NCBI RefSeq assembly: GCF_001298265.1
Contig: NZ_LGSZ01000078.1
Span: 62,001 to 126,000, forward strand
Source of the DNA: Allobosea vaviloviae
GTDB lineage: Bacteria > Pseudomonadota > Alphaproteobacteria > Rhizobiales > Beijerinckiaceae
Length of the DNA stretch: 64,000 bases
Direction: 5' to 3'
The number at the start of each line of letters is the position of its first letter. Position 1 is the first letter of the stretch. Position numbers and translations under genes: made by a program. Shown here one piece after another: positions 18,267-26,469 of this stretch. Below the pieces are notes generated by a model that saw only the letters and a list, made by a program, of their open reading frames with translations, was not told where the DNA came from and searched no databases.

Positions 18267-19016
18267 ATGAGTGGCCATGATGCGCTGGTTGTCCGCGGTC
18301 TGGTGAAGCGCTTTGGCGGCTTCACAGCGGTCAACGGCCTTGATCTCAGTATACGGCGCGGCGAGCTCTACGCATTGCTGGGTCCCAACGGGGCGGGCAA
18401 GACCACCTCGCTCAGGATCGTCGCGGGGCTGCTCTCCCCGGATGCGGGCGAGATCAGCATTTGCGGGATCAACCGCCTGCGCGATCCGGTTGCGGCAAAA
18501 CGTGTGGTGGCGTGGCTCCCCGATGAACCGATGGTTTATGACAAGCTCACGCCCGTCGAGTATCTCGATTTCGTTGCCGGCCTTTGGCAGGTTGAGGCAA
18601 CGGTCGGAAAGCGGCGCCGCGACGCCCTGCTTGAGACCCTCGACCTGACCCGCGTGGCCGATCAGCGCTGCGAGGGCTTTTCCAAGGGTATGCGACAGAA
18701 GGTTGCTCTGGCTGGCGCGTTGATTCACGAACCCGCGTTGCTGATCCTTGACGAGCCGTTGACGGGCCTCGATGCGTCGATGGCGCGGCACGTCAAGGAA
18801 CTGCTTCAGGAACGGGTCGCAAACGGTGTGACGGTGATCCTCACCACGCATATCCTCGAAGTCGCTGAACGGCTCAGTGACCGCATCGGCATCATTCGCA
18901 ATGGCAGGCTGGTCTGCGAAGGCACGATGGCGCAACTGCGCGAGGGGGGCGCCTCCGAAGGCTCTACCCTGGAAGATGTCTTCCTCGATGTCGTCGCGCG
19001 CGAAGAGGCCGCCTGA
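18267..19016 (+). CDS. ABC transporter ATP-binding protein
   Basis: 249 residues. Walker A is GPNGAGKTTS near residue 39, the Q-loop region follows, the signature is FSKGMRQKVALAGAL near 138, and Walker B is LLILDEPLTGLD near 157, followed by a switch His in LTTHI. It resembles DrrA/YhaQ-type exporters that pair with an ABC-2-like permease. Its stop is one base before the permease ATG, so the two are translationally linked. The substrate is unknown. Confidence 0.93.
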   Translation: MSGHDALVVRGLVKRFGGFTAVNGLDLSIRRGELYALLGPNGAGKTTSLRIVAGLLSPDAGEISICGINRLRDPVAAKRVVAWLPDEPMVYDKLTPVEYLDFVAGLWQVEATVGKRRRDALLETLDLTRVADQRCEGFSKGMRQKVALAGALIHEPALLILDEPLTGLDASMARHVKELLQERVANGVTVILTTHILEVAERLSDRIGIIRNGRLVCEGTMAQLREGGASEGSTLEDVFLDVVAREEAA

Positions 19017-19017
19017 G

Positions 19018-20550
19018 ATGGCAGCCCTTGTGTCCGGTCCAACCCGCGCCGTGCTGGCGCTCGAAGCCCGTCTGGCATTGCGGGGCATTGCCGACATGGC
19101 AGGCCCGAAAACGGCCATGCGTCCCTGGCGCATTGCGGGCGTGCTGGCTTTGGTCTGCACGATCATTTTCGGCGTGTCGCAGCTTCTGCTGATGACGGCC
19201 GGCGAACTGGACCCTGCCGATCCGCGCCTTCAGATCACGTTGACGATCAATCTCGCCTTCCTGTTCGTGCTGATGATCTCGGCCGCGCTCGATTCCGCCG
19301 CCTATGCGCTTTACGCACGCGGCGATTATGACCTGATGTTCTCCGCGCCCCTGCCTCCGCAAACCGTGCTGCTGGTCCGGGCTCTCAACGTCTTTGGTTT
19401 CACGCTTGCAAAAGCCGGTCTATATGGCGCGCCGATGCTGATCCTGCTGGCGGTGCAGCGCGGACCTCATTGGCTGGCTGGCCTGCCGCTGATCCTGGCC
19501 CTGGCGCTCGGCGCGACGGCCATCGCGATCGGACTGGCCATGGGCCTGGTTCGCCTGATCGGCATCCGGAGCACGCGCGTCGCGGCGCAGGTGGCGGCCG
19601 CGCTGGCCGGTCTGCTGGTGCTTGTGATGGTGCAGTGGGATGCCATCTTTGGGCCCGGTCCAAAGGCCGCCCTCGTCGCGGACTATGTGGCCAACCCTCA
19701 GTCCCTTGTTTGGCAAGTGGCGATGCTGCCTGCCCGCGCCGTGACCGGCAATGTCGTGGCCCTCGTGGCTGTGGTTGCCTGTGCCGCGCTGATGGCCGTG
19801 CTGATGTTCACCGGCCTTGCCGAGAGCTTTGTGCGCAACGCGGTCCTCGCGGCAGGATCGGCGTCCGCGGCTCCACCCCGCGCCAGGCGCAGTCGCGCAT
19901 CCTTCGGAGCATCACCGGTGGCGGCGCTGATGCTCAAGGAACGGCGCATCATTCTGCGTGATCCGTGGCTGTTGTCTCAAATCCTGATGCAATGCATTTT
20001 TCTGATCCCGATCGCCTTCGTGACCGTCTATCGGGTCGCGAGCGGGGCTGACGATGCCTCGGCGCTCGTGCCGGTTCTGATCGTTCTGTGTGGCCAGATT
20101 GCCGGTGGCCTGACCTGGATCGCGATGTCGGCCGACGAAGCAGCCGAACTGGCCTTGACCGCACCGCTGGACCCCCGCTTGCGCGCGCGCGCCCGTTTCG
20201 GCGCCATAACCTGGCTCACCGTCATCTTCGCCGCTCCGCCATTGATGCTCTTGCTGCTGGTCGATGCCCGGGCCGGTCTGGTCAGCCTGCTCGGCGTTGC
20301 CTGCGCCATCGCCTGCGGCATCCTCGTCAACACCTGGCATCAGCCGAGGCTGGCGAGGACCGGCATGATCAGGCGGCGCATGAAGAGTCCCATCTTCGTG
20401 ACGCTCATGGAGCTTCTGGCCTTGACGATGGTCGCGGTCGGACTCTGGCCCTTGCTGGCTGGCGACTACCTGGCCGCGATGCGGGGCGCGCTCCTGGCCC
20501 TGGCAACGATGGGCGTGCTGTATGCGGCGCGCCCACGCACAGCAGCCTGA
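19018..20550 (+). CDS. ABC exporter permease subunit, large
   Basis: 510 residues from ATG 19018, one base after the ATPase stop. About 12 hydrophobic segments are visible in two halves, separated near residue 290 by an Arg-rich cytoplasmic linker (APPRARRSRAS) that leads into MLKERRIILRDPWLL, a typical interfacial segment of ABC-2-type permeases. The double size suggests a fused dimer so that one chain may pair with two ATPase copies. An upstream in-frame start at 18877 lies wholly within the ATPase gene and was rejected. Confidence 0.85.
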   Translation: MAALVSGPTRAVLALEARLALRGIADMAGPKTAMRPWRIAGVLALVCTIIFGVSQLLLMTAGELDPADPRLQITLTINLAFLFVLMISAALDSAAYALYARGDYDLMFSAPLPPQTVLLVRALNVFGFTLAKAGLYGAPMLILLAVQRGPHWLAGLPLILALALGATAIAIGLAMGLVRLIGIRSTRVAAQVAAALAGLLVLVMVQWDAIFGPGPKAALVADYVANPQSLVWQVAMLPARAVTGNVVALVAVVACAALMAVLMFTGLAESFVRNAVLAAGSASAAPPRARRSRASFGASPVAALMLKERRIILRDPWLLSQILMQCIFLIPIAFVTVYRVASGADDASALVPVLIVLCGQIAGGLTWIAMSADEAAELALTAPLDPRLRARARFGAITWLTVIFAAPPLMLLLLVDARAGLVSLLGVACAIACGILVNTWHQPRLARTGMIRRRMKSPIFVTLMELLALTMVAVGLWPLLAGDYLAAMRGALLALATMGVLYAARPRTAA

Positions 20551-20710
20551 ACAGGGGACAGTCAGGACTTGCGCGTTGCGGGCGGCGGGTTGACCATTGA
20601 GCCCCCATGGCACCGCGCCTCGTCCGGCAAAGGGAGAGCGAGCGGCTTCGCGGCTTGCCCTCCCGGCGCCGGCATGGCATCGGTCCCGCCAACCGATGAG
20701 GACCGACATC

Positions 20711-20923
20711 ATGGACAAGACCGAACTCGCCAAGCTCGAAGGCTATCTGCGGCGCACCTTCAACAATCATGGCATCAGCGTGCGCGCGCGGATGAAGAAG
20801 AACGATTCGGCCGAGGTCTATCTCGCCGACGAGTTCATCGGCATCATCCATGTCGACGACGAGGACGGTGACCGCTCGTTCAATTTCACCATGGCGATCC
20901 TCGACGTCGATCTCGAAGACTGA
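20711..20923 (+). CDS. DUF3126 family protein
   Basis: 70 residues, MDKTELAKLEGYLRRTFNNH to an acidic end. The VRARMKKNDSAEVYLADEFI core and the acidic DDEDGDRSFNF turn are characteristic of DUF3126, a short alphaproteobacterial family of unknown function. It stands alone, converging on the hypothetical membrane-anchored protein gene. The longer in-frame start at 20597 adds a basic, non-conserved-looking leader and was not used. Confidence 0.85.
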   Translation: MDKTELAKLEGYLRRTFNNHGISVRARMKKNDSAEVYLADEFIGIIHVDDEDGDRSFNFTMAILDVDLED

Positions 20924-21091
20924 CGGGATTTCGCGAGGGCGGCCGTCTGACGCGACCGCCTGCGCTTCCGGTGCTCACGGACGCAAGTCCGCTCCGCTCC
21001 GGTTCTCGCCGGTCACGCCAGCCGACTCTCCCTGGCGAAATCCCGGCGGAGCGCAATCCGGGAGCGCGGGGACGCCGCTTGGCAGCCCGCC

Positions 21092-21874
21092 TCAGCGCAT
21101 CATGCCGTCGATGGTGTGGCGGACGCCGCCGAGCATCGCTTCCCAATCGGCGATGATGCTGCGCGGGAAGCGGATGTTCACATCCATGCCGCGATGCTTG
21201 AACGTCACACGGCAGGGCTCGTCCAGATCCGGATGGCCCGGATTCGACTTGCCCGCTTCGACCGGGCAGCGTGCCGCGAAGCCGCGGCCGTCGGGCACCG
21301 AGACATAGAGTTCGTCGCCCTCATAGGGCGAGCCCTTGCGGAAGCCGCGCACCACGAGCCCGCCGGGATTCGACCAGACGGTCGGCGTCAGGAAACGTGC
21401 GTAGACCGAGAGTTGTGTCTGCGGCTCGTTGACCTTGTCCTGGGGGGTCAGCGTGACCAGCAGGCGCTGGCGGTTCTGGATGAACGGGCCGGTCTGGGCC
21501 GGGCCGAGGCTCGGCCAGTCGAGCCGCAAGCGGACCATGCCGACCAACCGGCTCGAATCGCCCGGCTCAGAGCCGGTCAGGTTCTGCGGCACCATCAGCG
21601 CGATCGCGCCGATCCGGGCCGGCTGGACGATCGATTCGCGTTCCTCGTCGCGATGCGTGAGATGCAGCGCGAGGCTGGTCGCGAGCGCGCCCGCCAGCAT
21701 GATCGCCAAGGCGGCCTTGACCAGGGCCCCGTCGGCGCGAGGCAGAGGCGGCGGCGGGCGCTTCAGCCGGGAGCGGACCATGCTCGTCAGGCCGATGCTC
21801 GAAGGCGCCGTCGGTCCTTGCTGGGCGTAAGCGGCCTGCTCGGCGGCCGCGTCCTGGGGATGATATGCCGTCAC
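21092..21874 (-). CDS. Membrane-anchored protein of unknown function
   Basis: 260 residues, GTG start at 21874. A polar N-terminus of about 45 residues is followed by one transmembrane helix (ALVKAALAIMLAGALATSLALHL region, about 50-70), then an extracytoplasmic domain of about 190 residues with repeated beta-type segments such as RLLVTLTPQDKVNEPQTQLS and two cysteines (ARCPVEAG, EPCRVTF) that could form a disulfide. No family recognised. It is divergent from the small hydrophobic protein gene at 22056. Confidence 0.7.
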   Translation of the reverse strand: MTAYHPQDAAAEQAAYAQQGPTAPSSIGLTSMVRSRLKRPPPPLPRADGALVKAALAIMLAGALATSLALHLTHRDEERESIVQPARIGAIALMVPQNLTGSEPGDSSRLVGMVRLRLDWPSLGPAQTGPFIQNRQRLLVTLTPQDKVNEPQTQLSVYARFLTPTVWSNPGGLVVRGFRKGSPYEGDELYVSVPDGRGFAARCPVEAGKSNPGHPDLDEPCRVTFKHRGMDVNIRFPRSIIADWEAMLGGVRHTIDGMMR

Positions 21875-21920
21875 GGGCGTCGCCTTCGGGAGATTGCGTC
21901 ACCACTCAAGCATCCGCGCG

Positions 21921-21935
21921 TTAACGCGCCGTAAA
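21921..21935. promoter_or_regulatory. CtrA-like half-site pair, TTAA-N7-TAAA
   Basis: TTAACGCGCCGTAAA lies 46 bases upstream of the GTG start at 21874. It matches the alphaproteobacterial CtrA consensus TTAA-N7-TTAA at 7 of 8 positions. In this GC-rich DNA the match is notable but short, so chance is not excluded. Confidence 0.3.
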
Positions 21936-22055
21936 CCATGCCGGCCCGGCGCGATTGCCGCCCGACCGGGCGTTAACCATTGCTCAAGCCTTTCCTTCAC
22001 ACTTCGTAAACCATGCTGCAGGGTCCGGCGGTCGCGTCCGTGGGAGCCAGCGCCG

Positions 22056-22382
22056 TTGTCGATCCAACCTGCCGCGTCTGAGGCGCTCCAATCGCTGTTC
22101 ATCGGCTTCGCCTTCGCGGGTCTGCTCGCGAGCGCCTTCGAGCTGTTCACGGCAAAGCGCGCCGATTTCCGGCTGCTGCAGTCGGGCGGGCTGTCTGCGG
22201 TGGCGAGCGTGCCCGTCGTGGTGTTCAGCGCGCCGTTCCTGATCGTGCGCAACACGGTGCGCGGCCGGCGCATCGAGGGCAGGCCGTTCATCTTCGTGAT
22301 GCTGGCCAGCATGATCGCCTCGGTCTGGAGCATGGCCTGCGGCCGGATCGTGCTCGACCTGCTGCACATGCTCGGCACTTGA
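22056..22382 (+). CDS. Small integral membrane protein, unknown function
   Basis: 108 residues from a TTG start (LSIQPAASEALQSLFIGFAF) preceded by GGGAG. Three hydrophobic segments: LFIGFAFAGLLASAFELF, SAVASVPVVVFSAPFLI, and FVMLASMIASVWSMACGRI. Basic residues in between (TVRGRRIEGR) suggest a cytoplasmic loop. No other start in the frame gives a protein without a long arginine-rich leader. Conserved-looking but unassigned. It may be co-transcribed with the carbonic-anhydrase gene 60 bases downstream. Confidence 0.6.
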   Translation: MSIQPAASEALQSLFIGFAFAGLLASAFELFTAKRADFRLLQSGGLSAVASVPVVVFSAPFLIVRNTVRGRRIEGRPFIFVMLASMIASVWSMACGRIVLDLLHMLGT

Positions 22383-22441
22383 CGCCGGGCTTGCGAGCCG
22401 GTCACTCCTGAGGTGTCACGCGCCTTCCAAGGATACCCGGC

Positions 22442-22972
22442 ATGCCGCTCTATTCCCTCGACGGGCTGAAGCCCGAAACGCCGGCTGCCGGGGACTGGTG
22501 GCTGGCTCCCGATGCCCATCTGATCGGCAGGATCCGCATCGGCGCGGATGTCGGCATCTGGTTCGGCAGCGTTCTGCGCGGCGACAACGAGTGGATCGAG
22601 ATCCGCGCCGGCAGCAACATCCAGGAAGGCTGCGTCCTGCACACCGATATGGGCTTCCCGATGGTGGTCGGAGAGGGCTGCACGGTTGGCCACCGTGCCA
22701 TCCTGCATGGCTGCACGGTCGGCTACAACAGCCTGATCGGGATGGGCGCGACTGTGCTCAACGGCGCCAGGATCGGCCGCAACAGCCTCGTCGGCGCCAA
22801 TGCGCTGGTAACAGAAGGCAAGGAATTTCCCGACAATTCGCTGATCGTCGGCTCGCCGGCCCGAGCGATCCGCACGCTCGACGAGGCGGCCGCTGCCGGC
22901 ATCGCAGCCACGGCACGCGGTTACGTCGCGCGCTGGAAGCAGTTTGCCACCGGTCTGGTCAGACTCGACTGA
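22442..22972 (+). CDS. Gamma-class carbonic anhydrase family protein
   Basis: 176 residues of left-handed beta-helix. The three zinc histidines are recognisable in LHTDMGFP, GHRAILHG (two His) near residues 60-90, and the helix cap GSPARAIRTL is near 140. The family includes Cam, CaiE/PaaY/YrdA proteins; it catalyses CO2 hydration or remains a structural homologue. AAGGA precedes ATG 22442. Confidence 0.9.
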   Translation: MPLYSLDGLKPETPAAGDWWLAPDAHLIGRIRIGADVGIWFGSVLRGDNEWIEIRAGSNIQEGCVLHTDMGFPMVVGEGCTVGHRAILHGCTVGYNSLIGMGATVLNGARIGRNSLVGANALVTEGKEFPDNSLIVGSPARAIRTLDEAAAAGIAATARGYVARWKQFATGLVRLD

Positions 22973-22993
22973 ACAGCGATCCTTCAAACCAGC

Positions 22994-23024
22994 GGGCCGG
23001 CCCCCTGGGGAAGGGGGCCGGCCC
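22994..23024. terminator. Strong hairpin between convergent genes
   Basis: A perfect 12-bp GC-only stem (GGGCCGGCCCCC paired with its complement) with a 7-base loop lies 21 bases after the carbonic-anhydrase stop and before the 3' end of the convergent peptidase gene. No T-tract follows on either strand. It could be a bidirectional hairpin terminator or mRNA-stabilising structure. Confidence 0.45.
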
Positions 23025-23149
23025 TGTGGCGAAACCCGGCCTGGGGACGGGTGGGTGGGGACGTGACCAAGTCTCGCCGTCCATCCGGAGAGGGCACCAC
23101 CCGCTCCTGATCGTGTGGCGACCGCCTAGAGCGGTCACGATCGGTGACC

Positions 23150-23785
23150 TCAGCGAACCGAGGCGACCGTCGACGTCTGGGCGCCGCCGAGCGAGGTCCA
23201 GCCGGTGCGAACCTGCGATTCGCGCTTGACGTAGACGTAGCCTGTCTGGCTCCAGGGCAGGACCGCGTTGCGCTTGTTGTCGAGGATGAAGTCACCGCGA
23301 TCGGTGCGGACCATCAGCACGGCGTGGCCGGCATTCTCCTCGTCGATGACGACCGTCATCAGCATGGCGCGGCGCGGCACGCCGGTCTCGGCCAGGCGCT
23401 TGCGCTTGAGCAGCGCGAAGTCCTCGCAATCGCCCTTGCCGTCCTCGGGCAGATCCCAGCGGTCGACGACGCCCCAGTGATCCTCGTCGGTGACGGCTTC
23501 GATCTCGCGGTTGGCGCGGCCGTTGATCGCGACGATGGCCTTCCAAAGCTTCGGCGTCATCTCGACGCGCTCGGGCTCGCTGACATCGACGCGACATTCG
23601 GCCGGGCTACGCTTGCACAGATCGCTCCAGGCATAAGGCGCGCGGGCGTCGCCCGAGGCATTGGCCGGCGCGCTGGCGACCGGAACGCCGGCGATGCCCT
23701 GCTGGGCCTGCACGGTGGATGCGCCGCCGGCAAGCAGCAGGAGTGCCAGAGCCGGAACCATGAAACTGCGGTGGTGTTGAAGCAT
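23150..23785 (-). CDS. Periplasmic transglutaminase-like cysteine peptidase (BTLCP, LapG-like)
   Basis: 211 residues from ATG 23785, which is preceded by GGAAGGGG. A signal peptide (about residues 1-28, ending TVQAQ) leads to the BTLCP core. The Cys-His-Asp triad can be placed at GDCEDFALLKRKRL, NAGHAVLMV and DFILDNK. Relatives such as LapG cleave surface adhesins under c-di-GMP control; no lapD or adhesin is in the window. A longer frame to 23893 would precede the signal peptide and was rejected. Confidence 0.85.
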   Translation of the reverse strand: MLQHHRSFMVPALALLLLAGGASTVQAQQGIAGVPVASAPANASGDARAPYAWSDLCKRSPAECRVDVSEPERVEMTPKLWKAIVAINGRANREIEAVTDEDHWGVVDRWDLPEDGKGDCEDFALLKRKRLAETGVPRRAMLMTVVIDEENAGHAVLMVRTDRGDFILDNKRNAVLPWSQTGYVYVKRESQVRTGWTSLGGAQTSTVASVR

Positions 23786-24045
23786 GTCGTCCCCTTCCTT
23801 GTCCCTGGGGTGGACGATGCAGCCGGCGCATGGATTTGCTTTGAAATGAAAGCGAACAATTTGATGGAATTCGCCAGACGATACTGGCAACACATCTCAG
23901 TATAAATCGACGGGAAATGCGATCGTAACAAATGGGAGCGCTGGAGACAGAGTCCTTTAACCAAGACCTTGCCGTGGCCAGCGACAGGATTGATCAAAGG
24001 TTACTGGTTGCGTCGGTCGTTGTGACCGGCGGCACGGGCCTGGGG

Positions 24046-24711
24046 TCAGCGCGCGACGGCCTCGGTTCCGGGCTGGACTGTGGCGCCCAGCAGATGGGCG
24101 CCGATATCGGCCGGTTGGGAGAACATGAAGGCCGGATGAAGTATCTGCAGCGCATCGGCGCTGGTAAAACCCCAGGCGACGGCCCCGAACGCCATGCCGG
24201 CCTCGCTCGCGGCCTCGAAATCCCGAATTTCATCGCCGATGCAGAGGCAGTCCTCGTGCTCGATGCCGGCCCGCTTTGCGAGCTGCCGGAACTTCGTTGC
24301 CTTGCCGAACAGGCCGGCGCCGCAGGCGAAATGCGTGAACTGCGCCGCGATCTCGCTGCCGAGAGCCTGCCGCACATTGCTTTCCGTGTTGGAGCTGACG
24401 ATCGCGAGCAGGAAGCCATGCTGCCGGAGTTCGCGCAGCATGTCCTCGATGCCGGGGAAGAGGGTGACGCGATCGCTGTCCTGCGCTGCCAGTCGGCGCA
24501 TGTGCCTGGCGATGAAGGGCAGTTTCCAGCGCGCCACGCGAAGATGCGAGATGAGGTGTCGCGCGCTTTGACCGCGCAGGGTCTCGACCTCGTCCTCGGC
24601 GACACGCCGGAATCGGTATCGGTCGGCGATGCCGTTCAGCACGTTGGCGAACCAAGGAAAGGTGTCGGCCAGCGTCCCGTCGAAGTCGAAGATGATCAGG
24701 CGATAAGGAAT
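24046..24711 (-). CDS. HAD-superfamily hydrolase with an ATT start
   Basis: Reads as a phosphoglycolate-phosphatase-like HAD. Motif I, IIFDFDGTLAD, directly follows the first codon; motif II SSNT is near residue 105; KATKF then leads to the motif IV segment IGDEIRDFEAA near residue 165. The only in-frame ATG/GTG/TTG is a GTG at 24642, after the catalytic Asp motif. An ATT at 24711 gives (I/M)PYRLIIFDFDGTLAD, the expected length and start for the family. A stop is in frame about 11 codons upstream of it. So either ATT (or the CTG four codons later) initiates, or the start was mutated. Confidence 0.75.
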   Translation of the reverse strand: MPYRLIIFDFDGTLADTFPWFANVLNGIADRYRFRRVAEDEVETLRGQSARHLISHLRVARWKLPFIARHMRRLAAQDSDRVTLFPGIEDMLRELRQHGFLLAIVSSNTESNVRQALGSEIAAQFTHFACGAGLFGKATKFRQLAKRAGIEHEDCLCIGDEIRDFEAASEAGMAFGAVAWGFTSADALQILHPAFMFSQPADIGAHLLGATVQPGTEAVAR

Positions 24712-24805
24712 GACAGAAGCTCGCAGCGCCGTGGAACGCTGTCAGCTATGGCGGGCGCGGCCGTGTCGCGCAAGCATGGCGACCCGGCGACACCGAGGCG
24801 GAGCC

Positions 24806-25420
24806 TCAGAGTTCCAGTTTGTCGTCGAGCAGATCGGCCGAAAGCGGGAAGCGGAATTCCGCGGCAAAACCGCCGTCGAAGCGACGCACGATCTTGGCCG
24901 CCGTCGAGCCGATCCGGATCGGCGTGTTCATCGGCAGGTCGAGATCGGTGGTGAAGGCGGCCCCCGAGAGCGAGATGTCGATGATGCGCACGACATGCTC
25001 GGTGCCGTCATCCATCGTTACCACGGCGCGCGGGTTGCGCGGGGTGATGCGCTCGTGACGACGATCCTCGGGGAGGCCGAGTTCCTCGCGGTTGGCGAGC
25101 CAGGTCAACTGGGCGGTGAATTTCTCGCGCTTGCGGCTGGTCGCGGTGATGGTCATCGCGAAGCCTTCCATCGTCGTGCGCACGCAGGTGCCTTCGATGC
25201 GGCCGAGATGTTCGAGATAGACGATGACGCGATCGCCCGGATTGGCGCGGGCAGGGGCTGCGACATGCAGGCCGCCGGGCGAAATATCGATGGTCTGGCA
25301 GGGGTATTCCATGCGGTTGGGCAGCATGTAGCGGCCCAGCAGGACAACCTTCATACGATGGTGCCGCCTGCGCTCGACAGTGCGTGCAGCCGTCCGGGGC
25401 GGTTGTAGAGCGCTCAACAT
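24806..25420 (-). CDS. Tandem PilZ-domain protein
   Basis: 204 residues with two PilZ units. Unit 1 has RRRHHRMKV near residue 17 and DISPGGLHVAAP near 46, giving the RxxxR and (D/N)xSxxG c-di-GMP motifs. Unit 2 has RRHERITPR near 122 and DISLSGAAF near 150; the fourth residue pattern RxxxR is partly kept. It probably binds cyclic di-GMP and changes envelope, motility or polysaccharide output. Neighbours are an HAD phosphatase and a PAS_5 protein. ATG 25420. Confidence 0.85.
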   Translation of the reverse strand: MLSALQPPRTAARTVERRRHHRMKVVLLGRYMLPNRMEYPCQTIDISPGGLHVAAPARANPGDRVIVYLEHLGRIEGTCVRTTMEGFAMTITATSRKREKFTAQLTWLANREELGLPEDRRHERITPRNPRAVVTMDDGTEHVVRIIDISLSGAAFTTDLDLPMNTPIRIGSTAAKIVRRFDGGFAAEFRFPLSADLLDDKLEL

Positions 25421-25463
25421 CGAGGGTCAGCCTGATTTCGGGCCGATCCTATAGGCGCGTTGG

Positions 25464-25478
25464 TTAACGCGCGGTTAG
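25464..25478. promoter_or_regulatory. CtrA-like site upstream of the PilZ gene
   Basis: TTAA-N7-TTAG (TTAACGCGCGGTTAG) lies 44-58 bases upstream of the PilZ ATG at 25420. The second half differs by one base from the CtrA consensus. Its location just upstream of a c-di-GMP effector makes cell-cycle control plausible, though it is an inference from pattern only. Confidence 0.35.
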
Positions 25479-25482
25479 CCTT

Positions 25483-26055
25483 TCAGGCGCGTCCTCCCGG
25501 CAGCACCATAAATCTCGGAGGGCTGTGCCGCATCGGCGGCGCGGCCTGCGGGCGGTGGGTGATGCTGGGCCAGAGCATGCGCAGCGAGATCATCCGCATC
25601 GAATCGAGCGTGTCGAGGCCGAGCCATTCGGGGGCTGTCGCCGCCGACAGGGCGCCGAGCATGCGCGCATGGGTCCGGCCGCGGTAGCGCAGCGGCAGCA
25701 ACAGCAATTCGAGATAGATCGGAGCGCCTGTGCGTGTTTCGCCGGCAAGACCGGCCACCGCGCCGGCGGTCTCGTCCATCACGGTTTGAGTCAGGCGCCG
25801 CATGTCGCCTTGCGATTCGACATCGGGCCATAGAGCCGTGAAGGCGCGGCCGCGCAGTTCATGGCCGAGCAGGGCGCACAGGCGGGTGCCAGCAAGCCTG
25901 AAGACAGGTCCGATCGGCTCGTTTTCCAGAACGAAGGTGTCGGCCAGCGCGTGGCGCAGAGCCCCGGGCTCGATCTCGCCGCGTTCGGGCGCTGCCCGCT
26001 CGCCGCGAAGTGAGTCCCAGTACTCGAAAACCAAGCGCGTGCTCGTATTCTTCAT
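25483..26055 (-). CDS. PAS_5 domain protein
   Basis: 190 residues from ATG 26055 (MKNTSTRLVFEYWDSLRGER). The FEYWDSLRGERAAPERGEIE segment and FRLAGTRLCALLGHELRGRAF match the PAS_5 family common in Hyphomicrobiales. No effector domain is attached, so it is likely a small sensor or protein-interaction module; the ligand is unknown. The much longer open frame upstream (to 27324) runs antisense through the rhomboid gene and is not real. The gene is 62 bases upstream of the PilZ gene on the same strand, so the two may be co-transcribed. Confidence 0.8.
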   Translation of the reverse strand: MKNTSTRLVFEYWDSLRGERAAPERGEIEPGALRHALADTFVLENEPIGPVFRLAGTRLCALLGHELRGRAFTALWPDVESQGDMRRLTQTVMDETAGAVAGLAGETRTGAPIYLELLLLPLRYRGRTHARMLGALSAATAPEWLGLDTLDSMRMISLRMLWPSITHRPQAAPPMRHSPPRFMVLPGGRA

Positions 26056-26241
26056 TCCGATACCCAATGCTGCCAGCCGTGGCCTCCATCCCGCCATACG
26101 TCCCGCGATGGCGCAGAAGCGTCTGGAGGAGGGACGATGCAGTCCTTCTGGCAGCGAAGGACGCAGGTGGCATGCCGTCTTGCCATGCGCGCGAGCCGCT
26201 GTTCGGGTAAACGGTGCGTTAAGGTTAACGAGATGTTGAGA

Positions 26242-26270
26242 TTGTGGATAACTGGTTAAAATGCTTATTA
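26242..26270 (+). promoter_or_regulatory. Candidate sigma70-type promoter for the small RNA
   Basis: TTGTGG (26242-26247), a 17-base spacer, and TTATTA (26265-26270) lie in an AT-rich patch that is exceptional for this window. An overlapping alternative is TTGAGA (26236) with TAAAAT (26257) at 15-base spacing. Both would start transcription at about 26269-26277. Confidence 0.4.
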
Positions 26271-26276
26271 AATTGA

Positions 26277-26406
26277 CTGACTTTCGCGGGCCTTCACGCC
26301 CGCATTCGGAGGGGCCGGCGGGGATGTGACCGTGGCGCTCGGGTCGCGTATCGAGTGTCCGCACAGCCGGAAAAGGGGAGCGCCACGCGGCTGCTCCCCT
26401 TTTTTT
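26277..26406 (+). ncRNA. Candidate small RNA, about 130 nt
   Basis: Between the PAS_5 and rhomboid genes is a promoter-like AT-rich patch, then a perfect 6-bp hairpin GCGGGC-CTTCAC-GCCCGC (26286-26303), then a GC-rich stretch with no convincing ORF, then a textbook intrinsic terminator (26371-26406). A free-standing transcript of about 130 nt fits best. It does not match the signal recognition particle RNA tetraloop or tmRNA, and it is not followed closely enough by an ORF to be an obvious leader (rhomboid ATG is 64 bases after the U-tract). No Rfam family recognised. Confidence 0.5.
26371..26406 (+). terminator. Rho-independent terminator of the small RNA candidate
   Basis: A GGGGAGC stem (26375-26381) pairs with GCTCCCC (26393-26399) around an 11-base loop, and is followed by seven T (26400-26406). 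AAAA on the 5' flank can extend the stem. It is the clearest intrinsic terminator in the window and no coding gene on this strand ends before it. Confidence 0.85.
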
Positions 26407-26469
26407 GTCTGTCGAGGCCCGGCTGCGTCGCTTGCCAGCGGCGGTGGCTTCGGCAAGGGTTGAAATTGC

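Noticed and set aside
24046-24642. GTG at 24642 as start of the HAD gene
   Set aside because: It removes DFDGT, the catalytic motif I, which lies just upstream in frame without an intervening stop.
26277-26406. Signal recognition particle RNA or tmRNA
   Set aside because: No SRP GGAA/GCAGCC tetraloop-receptor pattern and no tRNA-like or tag-peptide segment.
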